Source of the DNA: JBAXAM01 sp964213355 | Lineage (GTDB): Bacteria; Pseudomonadota; Gammaproteobacteria; UBA9339 | Reading direction: 5' to 3' | DNA: 64,000 nt | Assembly (NCBI GenBank): GCA_964213355.1 | Contig: CAXOVY010000030.1 | Location: 1-64,000, forward strand | Shown: positions 27,353-37,162 of the stretch, in pieces | Layout of the letters: each line of letters opens with the position of its first letter | Position numbering within the stretch: the stretch's first letter is position 1 | Position numbers and translations under genes: made by a program | Notes under the pieces: model-generated | The model's input: the letters and a program-made list of their open reading frames with translations, nothing else | What the model was told of the DNA's origin: nothing | Databases searched by the model: none

Positions 27353-28873
27353 ATGATAATAGTGGAAACAATTGCGAAAATAAGGCGGCTGTATTATGTA
27401 CAAAACAAGGGGATAAAAACGATAGCTCGTGAATTGAATTTATCAAAAAATACGGTAAAGAAAGTTATCCGAGACGACAAAACATCAAAGACTTACGTGA
27501 GGGATAAACAAACGTTACCAATAATGGGAGAATTCAAAGATCAGCTAACAAGCATGTTAGAAAAAAATATTAAGCAGCCGTTGCGTTTAAGATATACAGC
27601 AAAAAAATTATACCAAACGCTTTGCAGCAATGGTTTCAAGGGGAGCTATTCAACCATAAATAGATTTACTACCGATTGGAGACGTAATAATCATTCTGAT
27701 GGAAAAAAGGTTTTTATACCACTGGAGTTTGCTCCAGGAGAAGCATTTCAGTTTGACTGGAGTACAGAAGAGATTGAGTTACAAGGTATATTAACGCGAG
27801 TTAAGGTTGCACATATACGACTGTGCTACAGCCGTATGTTTTTAATTGTTGTCTACAGAAATGAGCAAATGGAAATGGTTTTTGATGCCCACAATAAAGC
27901 CTTTCAATTTTTTGGAGGAACTACAAAAAAAGGCATATTTGACAACATGAAGACTGCTGTTAACAAAGTATTTGTTGGCAAAGACCGTAAATTTAATTCA
28001 CGCTTTTCTGAAATGGCTTCTCATTATTTATTTGAACCGATTGCATGCACACCAGCTTCTGGTTGGGAAAAGGGTCAGGTAGAATGCCAAGTTAACACTG
28101 GGCGTAGAAATTTTTTTACTCCACTTCGTTGTATTAATTATTTAGAAGAACTGAATGAACAGCTTCTCGGTGAATGCATAGAATGGGCTCAAAAAACAAA
28201 TCATCCAGAATTAAACGGACGAAAAGTATGGGATGTATATCAAGATGAGAAACCAAGTTTGCTAGAATACCGCAACCAATTTGACGCTTATAAACTTGAG
28301 CCTTCGGTAGTTTCATCATACAGCTTAATAAACTACGACACCAATATGTATAGTGTAGATTGCGATTACGTTGGTGAAGTTGCCGATGTTAGAGCTTATA
28401 CCAACAAAATTATTATAGTATTCAAAGGAAAAACAATAGGTGAGCATGAGCGTTGTTTCGAGAAAAAAAAGAAAATTTACGATCCGTGGCACTATATACC
28501 AGCGCTTGAGCGCAAACCTGGAGCATTAAGAAATGGCGCTCCTTTTAAGCTTTTAAAATTACCACCATCATTTATAAGTATGCAAAATAATCTTAGAGCA
28601 CATGAAGATGGTGACAAACAATTTATTAAAATTTTATTACAAGTATCAAAACATGGCTTAAATAAAGTTGATGAAGCGTGTACAAATGCTTTAAAAATAG
28701 GAGTAAGTAATGCAGATTTTGTCATACAATATCTGACTCCAGCAACTCCAAAAGAAAAAATAGAAGAACGACAGCTGCATTTAATAGAAGCGCCAAGCGA
28801 AGATATATGTTGTTATAACGATGCTTTTTTAAGCAATCAGCTTGTATCTCAGGAGGCAATCTATGTCGCATGA
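27353..28873 (+). CDS. istA: IS21-family transposase IstA
   Basis: 506 residues. N-terminal helix-turn-helix (GIKTIARELNLSKNTVKKVIRDD), DDE core with FQFDWSTEEIEL, GIFDNMKTAVNKVFVGKDRKF and GWEKGQVECQV, and the IS21 C-terminal domain (YDTNMYSVDCDYVG). The start has AAGAGG seven bases upstream. Its end overlaps istB by 11 bases, the usual coupled arrangement, unlike the other IS21 here. Confidence 0.95.
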   Translation: MIIVETIAKIRRLYYVQNKGIKTIARELNLSKNTVKKVIRDDKTSKTYVRDKQTLPIMGEFKDQLTSMLEKNIKQPLRLRYTAKKLYQTLCSNGFKGSYSTINRFTTDWRRNNHSDGKKVFIPLEFAPGEAFQFDWSTEEIELQGILTRVKVAHIRLCYSRMFLIVVYRNEQMEMVFDAHNKAFQFFGGTTKKGIFDNMKTAVNKVFVGKDRKFNSRFSEMASHYLFEPIACTPASGWEKGQVECQVNTGRRNFFTPLRCINYLEELNEQLLGECIEWAQKTNHPELNGRKVWDVYQDEKPSLLEYRNQFDAYKLEPSVVSSYSLINYDTNMYSVDCDYVGEVADVRAYTNKIIIVFKGKTIGEHERCFEKKKKIYDPWHYIPALERKPGALRNGAPFKLLKLPPSFISMQNNLRAHEDGDKQFIKILLQVSKHGLNKVDEACTNALKIGVSNADFVIQYLTPATPKEKIEERQLHLIEAPSEDICCYNDAFLSNQLVSQEAIYVA

Positions 28874-29597
28874 AAATATCAAAGAACAATTTGGGGCTCT
28901 TGGATTAAAAGGGATGCTGCAATATTTTGATGACATGATTGATTTAAAATCACAAGAAGAGTGGCCACAAATGCTTCTATCTATGCTTAAAAGCGAAGCA
29001 TCTTATCGACAAACAAGATCTTTTATGTACAAATTAGGATTAGCTAAATTACCACAAATGAAGTCTATAGATAACTTCGACCCAACAGGTTTACCAATTA
29101 AAATAGAAACGTTAGACAATGCTAAAAGCATGAAATTTATAAAAGACCACTACAATATTTTAATCATTGGTGGCAGTGGTGCGGGAAAGAGCCATTTAGC
29201 GATTGGACTTGCTTACTTAGCATTACAAAATAGTTATCGTATACGGTTTTATAAGTTTGCTGAGCTAGCAAGAGATCTAATAAAAGCGCAGTCTCACAAC
29301 TACGAAACAGCATTTATGGCAAAGCTACAAAGGTTCGATCTTGTTGTAATTGATGAGCTAGGCTATTTGCCGATTGATCCAAAGGCCAGCCCTCTATTAT
29401 TTGAACTGTTTTCTAATCTTTATGAAAAAGTATCGACAATAATAACCACTCATCTAGCATTCAACGAATGGCCAGATATCTTTGGTAACATAAAAGCCAC
29501 TAAGGCGATAATTGACAGATTTACTCACCACTGTTTGATCTTAGAAACTGGTGATAAAAGCTGGAGATTGAGGGAGGGAAAAACAACAAAAAATTGA
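28863..29597 (+). CDS. istB: IS21-family helper ATPase IstB
   Basis: 244 residues from the ATG of MSHENIKEQFGALG, preceded by AGGAGG; the TTG seven codons upstream is inside istA and less likely. AAA+ ATPase with Walker A GGSGAGKSHLA and Walker B LVVIDELGYLP, then the sensor IITTHLAFNEW. Complete frame. Confidence 0.95.
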   Translation: MSHENIKEQFGALGLKGMLQYFDDMIDLKSQEEWPQMLLSMLKSEASYRQTRSFMYKLGLAKLPQMKSIDNFDPTGLPIKIETLDNAKSMKFIKDHYNILIIGGSGAGKSHLAIGLAYLALQNSYRIRFYKFAELARDLIKAQSHNYETAFMAKLQRFDLVVIDELGYLPIDPKASPLLFELFSNLYEKVSTIITTHLAFNEWPDIFGNIKATKAIIDRFTHHCLILETGDKSWRLREGKTTKN

Positions 29598-29681
29598 TCA
29601 GTAAAAGTGAAGTTTTTAGCTCGTGGCAGAGGGGTCAATTTTCGATGCAACTAGGGGGTCAAATTTCGATGCAAATTGACA

Positions 29682-30309
29682 GCGTGAGTTCATCAAAGTG
29701 CAAAGCGACCCGCATTTTAACTAGCAGGTATTGGCGCAGCTTAGTCAGCGGATAGCGATACCAATGGGAACTAAGAATTTTATTAAAATCGTCAGCAACC
29801 ACATAACCAGTAGCACGAATATGGTGCACTAATAAATATTTTTCTAAATCAAATCCACCAGGATTTAGAGTGCCATGAGGTCGTTTTAACTGCACTAATA
29901 ATTGCCACTTATCTCCTGCATGTAGTTTTTCCGGATATTGACCATACCAACTAAGCTTTAATTTGGCCGCTCTTTTTATGCTGGCAATGCTGTCGGTTTT
30001 AAATTCAAAGCCAATGTAATAAGGCTTGATAATCGGCAATGAAGTAACATAACCCGTTATCAATAACTTTTTGCCCTCAAGCTTGGAAGGCAAATTCCAC
30101 GCAGTAATCCAATGGGTGTAAATCAAAACAAAGCAAAACCCAATTACAAAAACTAGAACATGAGTTATAAATTTTTTAATTTTTTGAGATATAAACATCC
30201 AGATAAAAAATATTGGGGGCAATATAAATAGCCAGTATAAACTCGGTAACTCTCTACAAAATGCTAATGTACAGATACCTGAAAAAAATGTGATAATCCA
30301 AAGATGCAT
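29682..30309 (-). pseudogene. comEC: ComEC, N-terminal remnant
   Basis: About 209 codons from the ATG of MHLWIITFFSGICTLAF: N-terminal membrane helices and the DUF4131/OB-fold region (KLLITGYVTSLPII...GDKWQLLVQLKRPHGTLNPGGFDLEKYL). The frame is cut by the right end of the IS21 element; its last nine codons beyond 29682 come from the IS. Transcribed divergently from kdsB. With the C-terminal remnant it shows that comEC stood in its usual place before msbA. Confidence 0.9.
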
Positions 30310-30372
30310 GGATGCGATTATATGCAATAAAAAAATTGTACATCACCGTGTTTTTTAAATAAAATACTAATA

Positions 30373-31107
30373 ATGAAAATCTTATGCGTAATACCAAGCA
30401 GAATTCAATCAACCAGATTGCCACGAAAAGCAGTCTTGCCGATTCAAGGTAAACCAATGGTGCAATGGGTTTATGAAAACGCGAGTCGTTGCTCAATTAT
30501 AAACAAAGTTGTCGTTGCAACTGATAGCGAAGAAATCGCTTCTATAATTAAAAACTGCGGCGGCATTGTAGAAATGACGAGCGCAGATTTAAAAACCGGA
30601 TCCGATCGAGTTGCAACTGTTGCCGAAAAATATAATGACATGGATATAGTTATTAACTTGCAAGGAGATGAGCCATTTATTAAACCCAAAATGCTAGAGC
30701 AATTAGTTGCACCATTTGCATCAGATGAAAAACTTAAAATGTCTACTTTGGCTTATAAACTAGACATGGAAAAAGAATATGCAGATTATCGCTACGTCAA
30801 GGTAATTACCGCATTAAATGGCGATGCCATTTACTTTTCTCGCTCACCAATTCCATACTTTACTGACCCAAGTAAAAACATAGCACCAACTTATCATCAT
30901 ATTGGTCTTTATGCGTTTCGTCGCGATTTTTTGTTGCTCTATAGAAACCTACCCCAAACCCCATTGGAAAAAGCAGAATCCCTAGAACAACTACGCGCTC
31001 TAGAACACGGCTATAGAATAAAAGTTTGTGTAACCGAAGAAAAAACGGTAGAAGTAAACGACGAAAAAGACCTGATCGCCGCACAAAATTTTAAGTTTGT
31101 TTTATAA
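30373..31107 (+). CDS. kdsB: 3-deoxy-manno-octulosonate cytidylyltransferase
   Basis: 244 residues, normal length. KdsB activates Kdo with CTP for lipopolysaccharide core synthesis. Family motifs: VIPSRIQSTRLPRKAVLPIQGKPMVQWVYE shortened here to the signature SRxQSTRLPRK, then LQGDEPFI, YFSRSPIPY, HHIGLYAFRR and the C-terminal LEQLRALEHG. Lies divergent to comEC, in the msbA-lpxK-kdsB neighbourhood typical of gammaproteobacteria. Confidence 0.97.
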   Translation: MKILCVIPSRIQSTRLPRKAVLPIQGKPMVQWVYENASRCSIINKVVVATDSEEIASIIKNCGGIVEMTSADLKTGSDRVATVAEKYNDMDIVINLQGDEPFIKPKMLEQLVAPFASDEKLKMSTLAYKLDMEKEYADYRYVKVITALNGDAIYFSRSPIPYFTDPSKNIAPTYHHIGLYAFRRDFLLLYRNLPQTPLEKAESLEQLRALEHGYRIKVCVTEEKTVEVNDEKDLIAAQNFKFVL

Positions 31108-31127
31108 TAACTTTTTATTTATGTCCA

Positions 31128-32384
31128 TCAAGACAACACATACTCAAACCTTGCCTTGAACTCTTCCGGTTTCATCTTGGCAATGTTTGCGAGTTTTTCC
31201 AAACGTTCACCAGCAAAATCTTTCTTTTCAAGCCTAATCATATACTTTCTTGCTACTTCATAAGGCTCACTGCCAACATCTACGACTCTAATCTTCATCC
31301 TTCCAGTAGCACTATCAACCATATCGGCGAATGGTACTGTTTTGATGTTCCCTTCATACCAAACGATCATTGATCCTGAACCACCCCCCAAGAGAAAGCG
31401 CACCGCCCCATAACCGAGGCTCCTTACATATTCCACATCAAAAGGAATGGGATCTGCCGCACGCAGTTCATAACCAATATTCTTATCAACGATACTGATC
31501 TTAATGCCCATCGATTGTAGTGTTTTATTGACGTAATTTTTGAGCAACTTACCAAGCTGAATCTCTGAAAGTTTTAAATCACCTTTTTCGTTTTTCTCTA
31601 TATATTCATATTGACTAAGCTCTTCCAGATCAAACCTCTCCGAAATACCTTCGGCCAGTATTGCCACACCATAATCTCTATCCATAGAGATACGCTTGAT
31701 GATTGAGCCCGTAAGAACATCTGCAACTTTTTTAAAAGAGAGCTTACTGCTACCAAATTCTTCTGGTATGAGGGATATTGTAGCTCCTGCAGCCTCTCCC
31801 GTACCAAGTGCGAGATGGCCGGCATGACGTCCCATAGCCGTGATAAAATACCAACGTCCAGTAGTACGAGCATCTTCTATGATGTTGTTGACGATATAAA
31901 CACCGACATGGCGCGCCGTCTGATAGCCAAATGTTGAGAATCCACCCGGCAAAGGTATATCGTTGTCTATCGTCTTTGGTGTATGGGCAACTTTGATTTC
32001 GCCATGTGCCTCTTTTTCGATCCAGTTAGCCATATGCAAAGTACCATCACCACCAATGGTGATGAGATATTTTATGCCAATACCTTTTAGAGAGGCCATG
32101 AGTACATTAAATTTTGCCTGAGCATTCGTGGGAGTGTCCCGCGAGGTACGAAGAATAGAACCACCTTTAGCATGAATCCTTGAAACATCACCGATCGTAA
32201 GAGGTAAAAGGTTTTGCTGACCATCGAACAGGCCTTTAAATCCGCCTATAATTCCCACAACTTTCTTACCCTCATTTATCGCTTCGATCGTAACTGAGCT
32301 TATTACGCCATTAATACCGGGAGCAGGTCCCCCACCAACGATAATACCAACCAATTCTTTTTCCATAGTAGAATTATTATTCAT
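31128..32384 (-). CDS. pfkA: 6-phosphofructokinase, group III type
   Basis: 418 residues. Phosphorylates fructose 6-phosphate. The phosphoryl-donor site reads GGDGT (111-115), where Gly at the fourth place is linked with ATP use, but the catalytic loop reads PKTIDND (136-142) with Lys, as in pyrophosphate enzymes and in ATP enzymes of plants and trypanosomes. The sugar-phosphate site MGRHAGHLAL follows. From these motifs ATP is the more likely donor, but pyrophosphate cannot be excluded. Strong ribosome site AAAGGAGAGAGG. Converges on kdsB. Confidence 0.9.
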   Translation of the reverse strand: MNNNSTMEKELVGIIVGGGPAPGINGVISSVTIEAINEGKKVVGIIGGFKGLFDGQQNLLPLTIGDVSRIHAKGGSILRTSRDTPTNAQAKFNVLMASLKGIGIKYLITIGGDGTLHMANWIEKEAHGEIKVAHTPKTIDNDIPLPGGFSTFGYQTARHVGVYIVNNIIEDARTTGRWYFITAMGRHAGHLALGTGEAAGATISLIPEEFGSSKLSFKKVADVLTGSIIKRISMDRDYGVAILAEGISERFDLEELSQYEYIEKNEKGDLKLSEIQLGKLLKNYVNKTLQSMGIKISIVDKNIGYELRAADPIPFDVEYVRSLGYGAVRFLLGGGSGSMIVWYEGNIKTVPFADMVDSATGRMKIRVVDVGSEPYEVARKYMIRLEKKDFAGERLEKLANIAKMKPEEFKARFEYVLS

Positions 32385-32557
32385 TCCTCTCTCCTTTAGT
32401 TTTAAGCTACCTTAAAAAAATTCTCTAAGCAAAATAATACTATAAAATTAGTCCGCTGAACAATTCAGTAACTTTCAATAAGTTGACCAGTTCTATACTA
32501 TTTTTGCCTCCATTTTTAGCAAGTATTATGCTTTTTTACAGGGTAAATACGACTTGA

Positions 32558-33208
32558 CTACCCCTCATCCAACACATCTACCTTCGGCGGAGCAACAAAC
32601 ACAAACTTATTTTGCGAAATCTTAGAATTCAATACAACATTAGAAAAATGAATTTCACTTTGCTGGCCAAGACTATCAAAAACATGCATTGCACTCAATC
32701 GCCCCGCAATAAAATGCATTTTGATCCATTGATAATCACTAGTTTGACCAGAATTGTTTTTCTTTTCGGGTTTTAACTCAAACCAAATACCACCACCTGA
32801 TTTTTTCAGTTTAATAATTTTAAACATTTGTTTTAACGTTTCGGTACTACCACTCAATAGTGTTGCCGAGTTTCCAGGCTTTTTGTAGTTCATCTTACGT
32901 TTGGTAACTTGCTCTAAATCGGCATCGTAAAGCACGAATTTACTTCCGTTTACAATAATTAGTTGTTTATTCGGCTGCAGCACTTCCCAACGAAATTTAC
33001 CCGGACGTTCAAGCGCCATATAACCTGTGGTTTCTTGCCCTATTCGCGCGCCTTTATCATTCACGATAAATTGTTTAAAAGTTGCCTGCATCGTGTGAAT
33101 ATTATTCAACAGTTGTGTTAATTCATCGTCAGCAGTTTGAATAGAAGCAGCGATGGATATAGTGTTTGTGCAGAAAAAGATGAAAAAGACAACAAATCTA
33201 AAATTCAT
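32558..33208 (-). CDS. lolA: Outer-membrane lipoprotein carrier LolA
   Basis: 216 residues from the ATG of MNFRFVVFFIFF, with AGGAG seven bases before it; an ATG five codons earlier overlaps that site. A signal peptide (about 1-22, ends SIAAS) sends it to the periplasm, where it carries lipoproteins from LolCDE to LolB. The body matches the family: NNIHTMQATFKQFI, MALERPGKFRWEV, and LYDADLEQVT. Directly downstream of ftsK, as in most gammaproteobacteria. Confidence 0.93.
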   Translation of the reverse strand: MNFRFVVFFIFFCTNTISIAASIQTADDELTQLLNNIHTMQATFKQFIVNDKGARIGQETTGYMALERPGKFRWEVLQPNKQLIIVNGSKFVLYDADLEQVTKRKMNYKKPGNSATLLSGSTETLKQMFKIIKLKKSGGGIWFELKPEKKNNSGQTSDYQWIKMHFIAGRLSAMHVFDSLGQQSEIHFSNVVLNSKISQNKFVFVAPPKVDVLDEG

Positions 33209-33228
33209 AACAGAACTCCTCATTACAG

Positions 33229-35532
33229 TTACTCCACCGGCGGTGGAGCAATAACATCTCGATTACCATTGGTTTCCATCGGTCCAACAATACCCGCCGC
33301 TTCCATTGCTTCAACAATTCTTGCCGCACGATTATACCCTATTTTTAAACGACGCTGTACATTAGAAATTGAAGCGCGGCGCGATTCGGTAACAATGTGC
33401 ACGGCTTGATCATAAAGTGGATCTTGCTCAGCATCATCAAGCTCAGTACTATTCTCAGGGTCAATTCCAGCAACTGGTCCAGCACTACCATCAAGGATTT
33501 CTTCAAGATATTCTGGCTGCCCACGACGCTTGACATCTTTAACCACCCGATGCACTTCTTCATCAACAACAAAAGAACCATGAATACGCACTGGAATTCC
33601 AGTACCAGGTGCCAAATAAAGCATATCACCAAAACCAAGCAACTGCTCTGCACCTGATTGATCTAAAATCGTACGTGAATCAATTTTGGATGAAACTTGA
33701 AAAGCAATGCGCGTCGGAATATTGGCTTTAATTAAACCAGTAATCACATCAACTGAAGGTCTCTGTGTTGCTAAAATCAAATGAATTCCGGCAGCACGCG
33801 CTTTTTGGGCAATACGTGCGATCAACTCTTCAACTTTTTTGCCGACTACCATAATCATATCGGCATACTCATCAGCAATTACAACAATGTAAGGTAATTC
33901 CTGCAATTTCTCTGGTTCGCCACCAATACCATCATCCTGCCACAAAGGATCAAGCAGTGGCGCTCCCTTATTCTTTGCCTCTTGAATTCTATGGTTATAA
34001 CCAGAAATATTACGCACGCCTAAAGTAACCATTACTTTATAACGTCGCTCCATTTCAGCTACACACCAACGCAGCGCGTTAGCCGCCTCTTTCATATCAG
34101 TAACAACTGGCGTCAGCAAATGTGGAATATCAGCATATACTGAAAGCTCAAGCATTTTTGGATCAATTAAAATCATGCGCACTTCTTTGGGGGTATACTT
34201 ATACAAAAAACTCAAAAGAAGAGCGTTTAAACAGACAGATTTGCCTGAACCAGTAGTTCCAGCAACTAATAAATGCGGCATTTTAGCCAGATCAACAATT
34301 ACCGGATGACCCGCAATATCCTTGCCAAGCGCAAGCGCTAGGGGCGCACGCGTATGTTCATAAGCCTGCGACGATAAAATCTCGCGCAATCTAACCACCT
34401 CACGATTAGCATTTGGCAGTTCCAAACCAATTACCGATTTACCAGGAATTATTTCAACTACACGCACGCTAATAACTGATAATGAGCGAGCCAAGTCTTT
34501 TGCCAAACTTGTAATACGGCTAGCTTTAGTTCCAGCAGCAAGTTGCAACTCAAACCTTGTTACTACTGGCCCAGGATGAACGGCAACAACTTGCGCTTCA
34601 ATACCAAAATCACTCAATCGCAACTCAACATTTCGCGACATTTCTTCAAGTTCACTTGTCGTATAGCTAGTACCTGCAACTTTTTCTGGCTGATCGAGCA
34701 AAGATAATGGCGGCAACGACCCAGCTAAACTTGGATCAAACAAAGTTGTTTGGCGCTCACGCTCGGCACGCACACTGGGTTTAATCGAAGGAGCAGATAA
34801 AATAACTGGCCTTTTAATTTGCGGGTCTACTTCTTCTATGGGTTCATCAATTGACACGCCGATTTTTGGTTCATATTTGGTAACATTAGGTTTGCTTGAT
34901 TCAACCTGAGTAATTTGTAAAACCTGATCACCAATAAAATCGGCTAAATTTAAAGCACCACTACCAATAGCTTCAATTACACATAACCAAGATAAACCGC
35001 TAAAAAGCGTAATCCCAGCAAGAAACAAAGCAAATAAAATCAAATCAGCGCCAATAGGGTTAAAAATATTCACCATTCCACTTTGAAATAAATCACCGCA
35101 AACCCCACCAGATCCAAAAGGTAGACTCCCAGCATTTAAATGGATGCTCGCCAAACTACTTCCGGTAAGCAGCATCATAAAAAAACCAAAACTATGCAAC
35201 ATAAAAAGCGTTTGGCTAACCTCATCCCTAACAACCTGCAAGAAAGGTAACCAAGCCGCATAAACCAACATGAATGGAAAAATATAGGCAATATAACCAA
35301 ACGCGCAGAGTAAAACATCAGCAAACCACGCTCCAACATAACCACCAATGTTTGCCACAATCGTGCTTACTCCGGTACGTGACCAGCCAGGGTCAGTAGC
35401 ATGATATGAAACTAGCGCTAAAAATAAAAACACAGCGATGCCAATAGTGACAATTAAAACCCCCTCACGCAGCACCCTGGCAAATTTGTGATTATTTTGC
35501 GCCTCTGATTTTTTATAGTTTGCTTGAAGCAA
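33229..35532 (-). CDS. ftsK: DNA translocase FtsK
   Basis: 767 residues, starting at TTG with GAGG eight bases upstream; no suitable ATG is near. Four membrane helices (about 25-190), a short linker instead of the long one in E. coli, then the motor: Walker A AGTTGSGKSVCLN, Walker B IVVIADEYADMIM, QRPSVDVITGLIKANIPTRI. The C-terminal gamma winged helix (SISNVQRRLKIGYNRAARIVEAME) reads KOPS and activates XerCD. Couples chromosome segregation to septation. Followed by lolA after 20 bases. Confidence 0.96.
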   Translation of the reverse strand: MLQANYKKSEAQNNHKFARVLREGVLIVTIGIAVFLFLALVSYHATDPGWSRTGVSTIVANIGGYVGAWFADVLLCAFGYIAYIFPFMLVYAAWLPFLQVVRDEVSQTLFMLHSFGFFMMLLTGSSLASIHLNAGSLPFGSGGVCGDLFQSGMVNIFNPIGADLILFALFLAGITLFSGLSWLCVIEAIGSGALNLADFIGDQVLQITQVESSKPNVTKYEPKIGVSIDEPIEEVDPQIKRPVILSAPSIKPSVRAERERQTTLFDPSLAGSLPPLSLLDQPEKVAGTSYTTSELEEMSRNVELRLSDFGIEAQVVAVHPGPVVTRFELQLAAGTKASRITSLAKDLARSLSVISVRVVEIIPGKSVIGLELPNANREVVRLREILSSQAYEHTRAPLALALGKDIAGHPVIVDLAKMPHLLVAGTTGSGKSVCLNALLLSFLYKYTPKEVRMILIDPKMLELSVYADIPHLLTPVVTDMKEAANALRWCVAEMERRYKVMVTLGVRNISGYNHRIQEAKNKGAPLLDPLWQDDGIGGEPEKLQELPYIVVIADEYADMIMVVGKKVEELIARIAQKARAAGIHLILATQRPSVDVITGLIKANIPTRIAFQVSSKIDSRTILDQSGAEQLLGFGDMLYLAPGTGIPVRIHGSFVVDEEVHRVVKDVKRRGQPEYLEEILDGSAGPVAGIDPENSTELDDAEQDPLYDQAVHIVTESRRASISNVQRRLKIGYNRAARIVEAMEAAGIVGPMETNGNRDVIAPPPVE

Positions 35533-35821
35533 TTTTTTTCCTCAAAAAAATTTGCAATAACACAAGTGATTCTCATCCTTGTAATAACCTGATTGTAATG
35601 ACAAATTATTCTACCTGAATCTAAAAAAATAATCTAAGTTAAATTATAGATTCAGCACAATAAAATTGTAGCATTCATCCCGAGCAAGTGCTTACTGAAA
35701 AACTGTTCTCTCTATACACGAAAAATTATGCTTCACCTACAAATAAGATACTAACCAATATCTGATGAGTCAGCAGTCTCATATGTTATGAACCTATACA
35801 CAATTACTTAATAATTTTGAC
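35533..35821. other. Intergenic region between ftsK and the trxB group
   Basis: AT-rich, divergent promoters expected. An imperfect inverted repeat GAATCTA...TAGATTC lies at about 35617-35654. No gene or RNA recognised. Confidence 0.4.
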
Positions 35822-36202
35822 GTGTACAAAAAGCTGTTATATAGTACTATGGCGCTCAAGCTGAGGTGTACATGTTCTAGAAAATCAATGAGGTTTATGT
35901 TACCTATCAAGGAAAATCAAAAACTCATAGAACCTGCCGCCCTTGATGATAAAGGTATGCACAAGGTTGTTGATGCTCAAGAGAATTTCGGTAAGAAACC
36001 AGATAAAGTAAAAGTTCTCACCAAATCAATAAGCTCTACGGAACGCATAAAAAATATTTTAGAATTACATGAAAAGTTTGAAGAAGTTATTCATCCAAAA
36101 AAACCCGGATTGCAAAGTACCGAACCCCCAGTAAAAAAAGATACTACGTCTGTTAAGACTGAACCTGACCAAATAGTAAATGAGAAAATTCAACCACATT
36201 AG
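35822..36202 (+). CDS. Hypothetical protein, up to 126 residues
   Basis: Open frame starting at GTG (or the ATG of MALKLRC, nine codons on) with no good ribosome site. The product is charged and low-complexity, with two lysine/glutamate-rich halves and a TEPPVKKDTTSVKTEPDQ tail; no known domain. Its end overlaps the assigned trxB start by 23 bases. It may be a real small gene or part of the trxB leader. Confidence 0.35.
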   Translation: MYKKLLYSTMALKLRCTCSRKSMRFMLPIKENQKLIEPAALDDKGMHKVVDAQENFGKKPDKVKVLTKSISSTERIKNILELHEKFEEVIHPKKPGLQSTEPPVKKDTTSVKTEPDQIVNEKIQPH

Positions 36203-37154
36203 AGAAAAAAAAGTCATTACCATTCCAAAACATCATCGCATTATTATTCTTGGTTCTGGACCTGGGGGCTGCACAGCTGCAATTTACACTGCACGCGCAA
36301 ACCTAGAATCTGCAGTAATTACCGGATTAGAACAAGGCGGGCAACTTACAAAAACCGCTGACATTGAAAATTGGCCAGGAGAAGATGCGGGAATATCCGG
36401 CATTATTCTGATGGAAAAAATGCTGAAGCAGGCACAGCATTTCGGCTCTAAAATAATTTCCGACAGTATAGCACAAACTGATTTATCAAAGCGTCCTTTT
36501 TATCTTAAAGGCAGCAACGATGAATATACTTGTGATGCTTTAATCATCGCTACCGGAGCCTCAGCAAAATATTTAGGCATTTCATCAGAACAAAAATATA
36601 TGGGACGGGGTGTTTCCGGATGCGCTGTATGCGATGGCTTTTTTTATAAAAACAAAAAAGTTGCAGTTATCGGTGGTGGCAATACCGCCGCCGAAGATGC
36701 CATGTATTTAGCAAAACTTGCTTCTGAAGTAACTATTATTCATAGGCGTGAAGGCTTGCGTATCGAATCAATCACGATTGAGCAGTTAAAAAGAACACGT
36801 AATATTAAATTTGAGTTAAATCAGATCGTCGACGAAATATTAGGTGATGAACATGGAGTGACCGGCATAAGAATCAAAAATGTCGCTTCGAATTTAACCA
36901 AAGAAATAGAAATTTCTGGAGTGTTTATAGCTATTGGCCACAAACCTAATACTGAAATATTTGCGAATCAACTCGATATGGAACATGGATATATTAAAAC
37001 TGGTCTTGCCTATGGAGCAGAAACTGCAACTAGCATTCCTGGGGTCTTTGCTGCAGGCGATGTCATCAATCAAAATTATCATCAGGCGGTAGTCGCTGCA
37101 GGTTCAGGTTGCATGTCTGCCATAGATATAAAAAACTTCTTAAGTTCACTATAA
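36180..37154 (+). CDS. trxB: Thioredoxin reductase
   Basis: 324-residue FAD/NADPH enzyme that reduces thioredoxin. FAD-binding GSGPGGCTAAIYTARA (25-40), GGQLTKTADIENWPG, redox pair Cys148-Ala-Val-Cys151-Asp (most relatives have CATC), NADPH-binding GGGNTAAEDA and the final GVFAAGDV. The N-terminus is about 14 residues longer than usual and the start codon has no clear ribosome site, so translation may start elsewhere. It precedes the glycosyltransferase by eight bases. Confidence 0.93.
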   Translation: MRKFNHIREKKVITIPKHHRIIILGSGPGGCTAAIYTARANLESAVITGLEQGGQLTKTADIENWPGEDAGISGIILMEKMLKQAQHFGSKIISDSIAQTDLSKRPFYLKGSNDEYTCDALIIATGASAKYLGISSEQKYMGRGVSGCAVCDGFFYKNKKVAVIGGGNTAAEDAMYLAKLASEVTIIHRREGLRIESITIEQLKRTRNIKFELNQIVDEILGDEHGVTGIRIKNVASNLTKEIEISGVFIAIGHKPNTEIFANQLDMEHGYIKTGLAYGAETATSIPGVFAAGDVINQNYHQAVVAAGSGCMSAIDIKNFLSSL

Positions 37155-37162
37155 AGATATCT

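Larger units (their letters stand above)
27236..29681 (+). mobile_element. IS21-family element, copy 2, replacing the middle of comEC
   Basis: Ends TGTCAATTTCCAT and inverted TGTCAATTTGCAT, each followed by further units of the type AAAATTGACCCCTCT. No target duplication is visible (ggcgg on the left, gcgtg on the right), and about 400 codons of comEC are absent. This points to a deletion adjacent to the element rather than simple insertion. It differs in sequence from the IS21 copy at 12782. Length 2446 bases. Confidence 0.9.

Noticed and set aside
35822..36202. A third double-glycine peptide or effector before trxB
   Set aside because: No leader motif or ribosome site; the product is charged and low-complexity, so only a hypothetical call is made.
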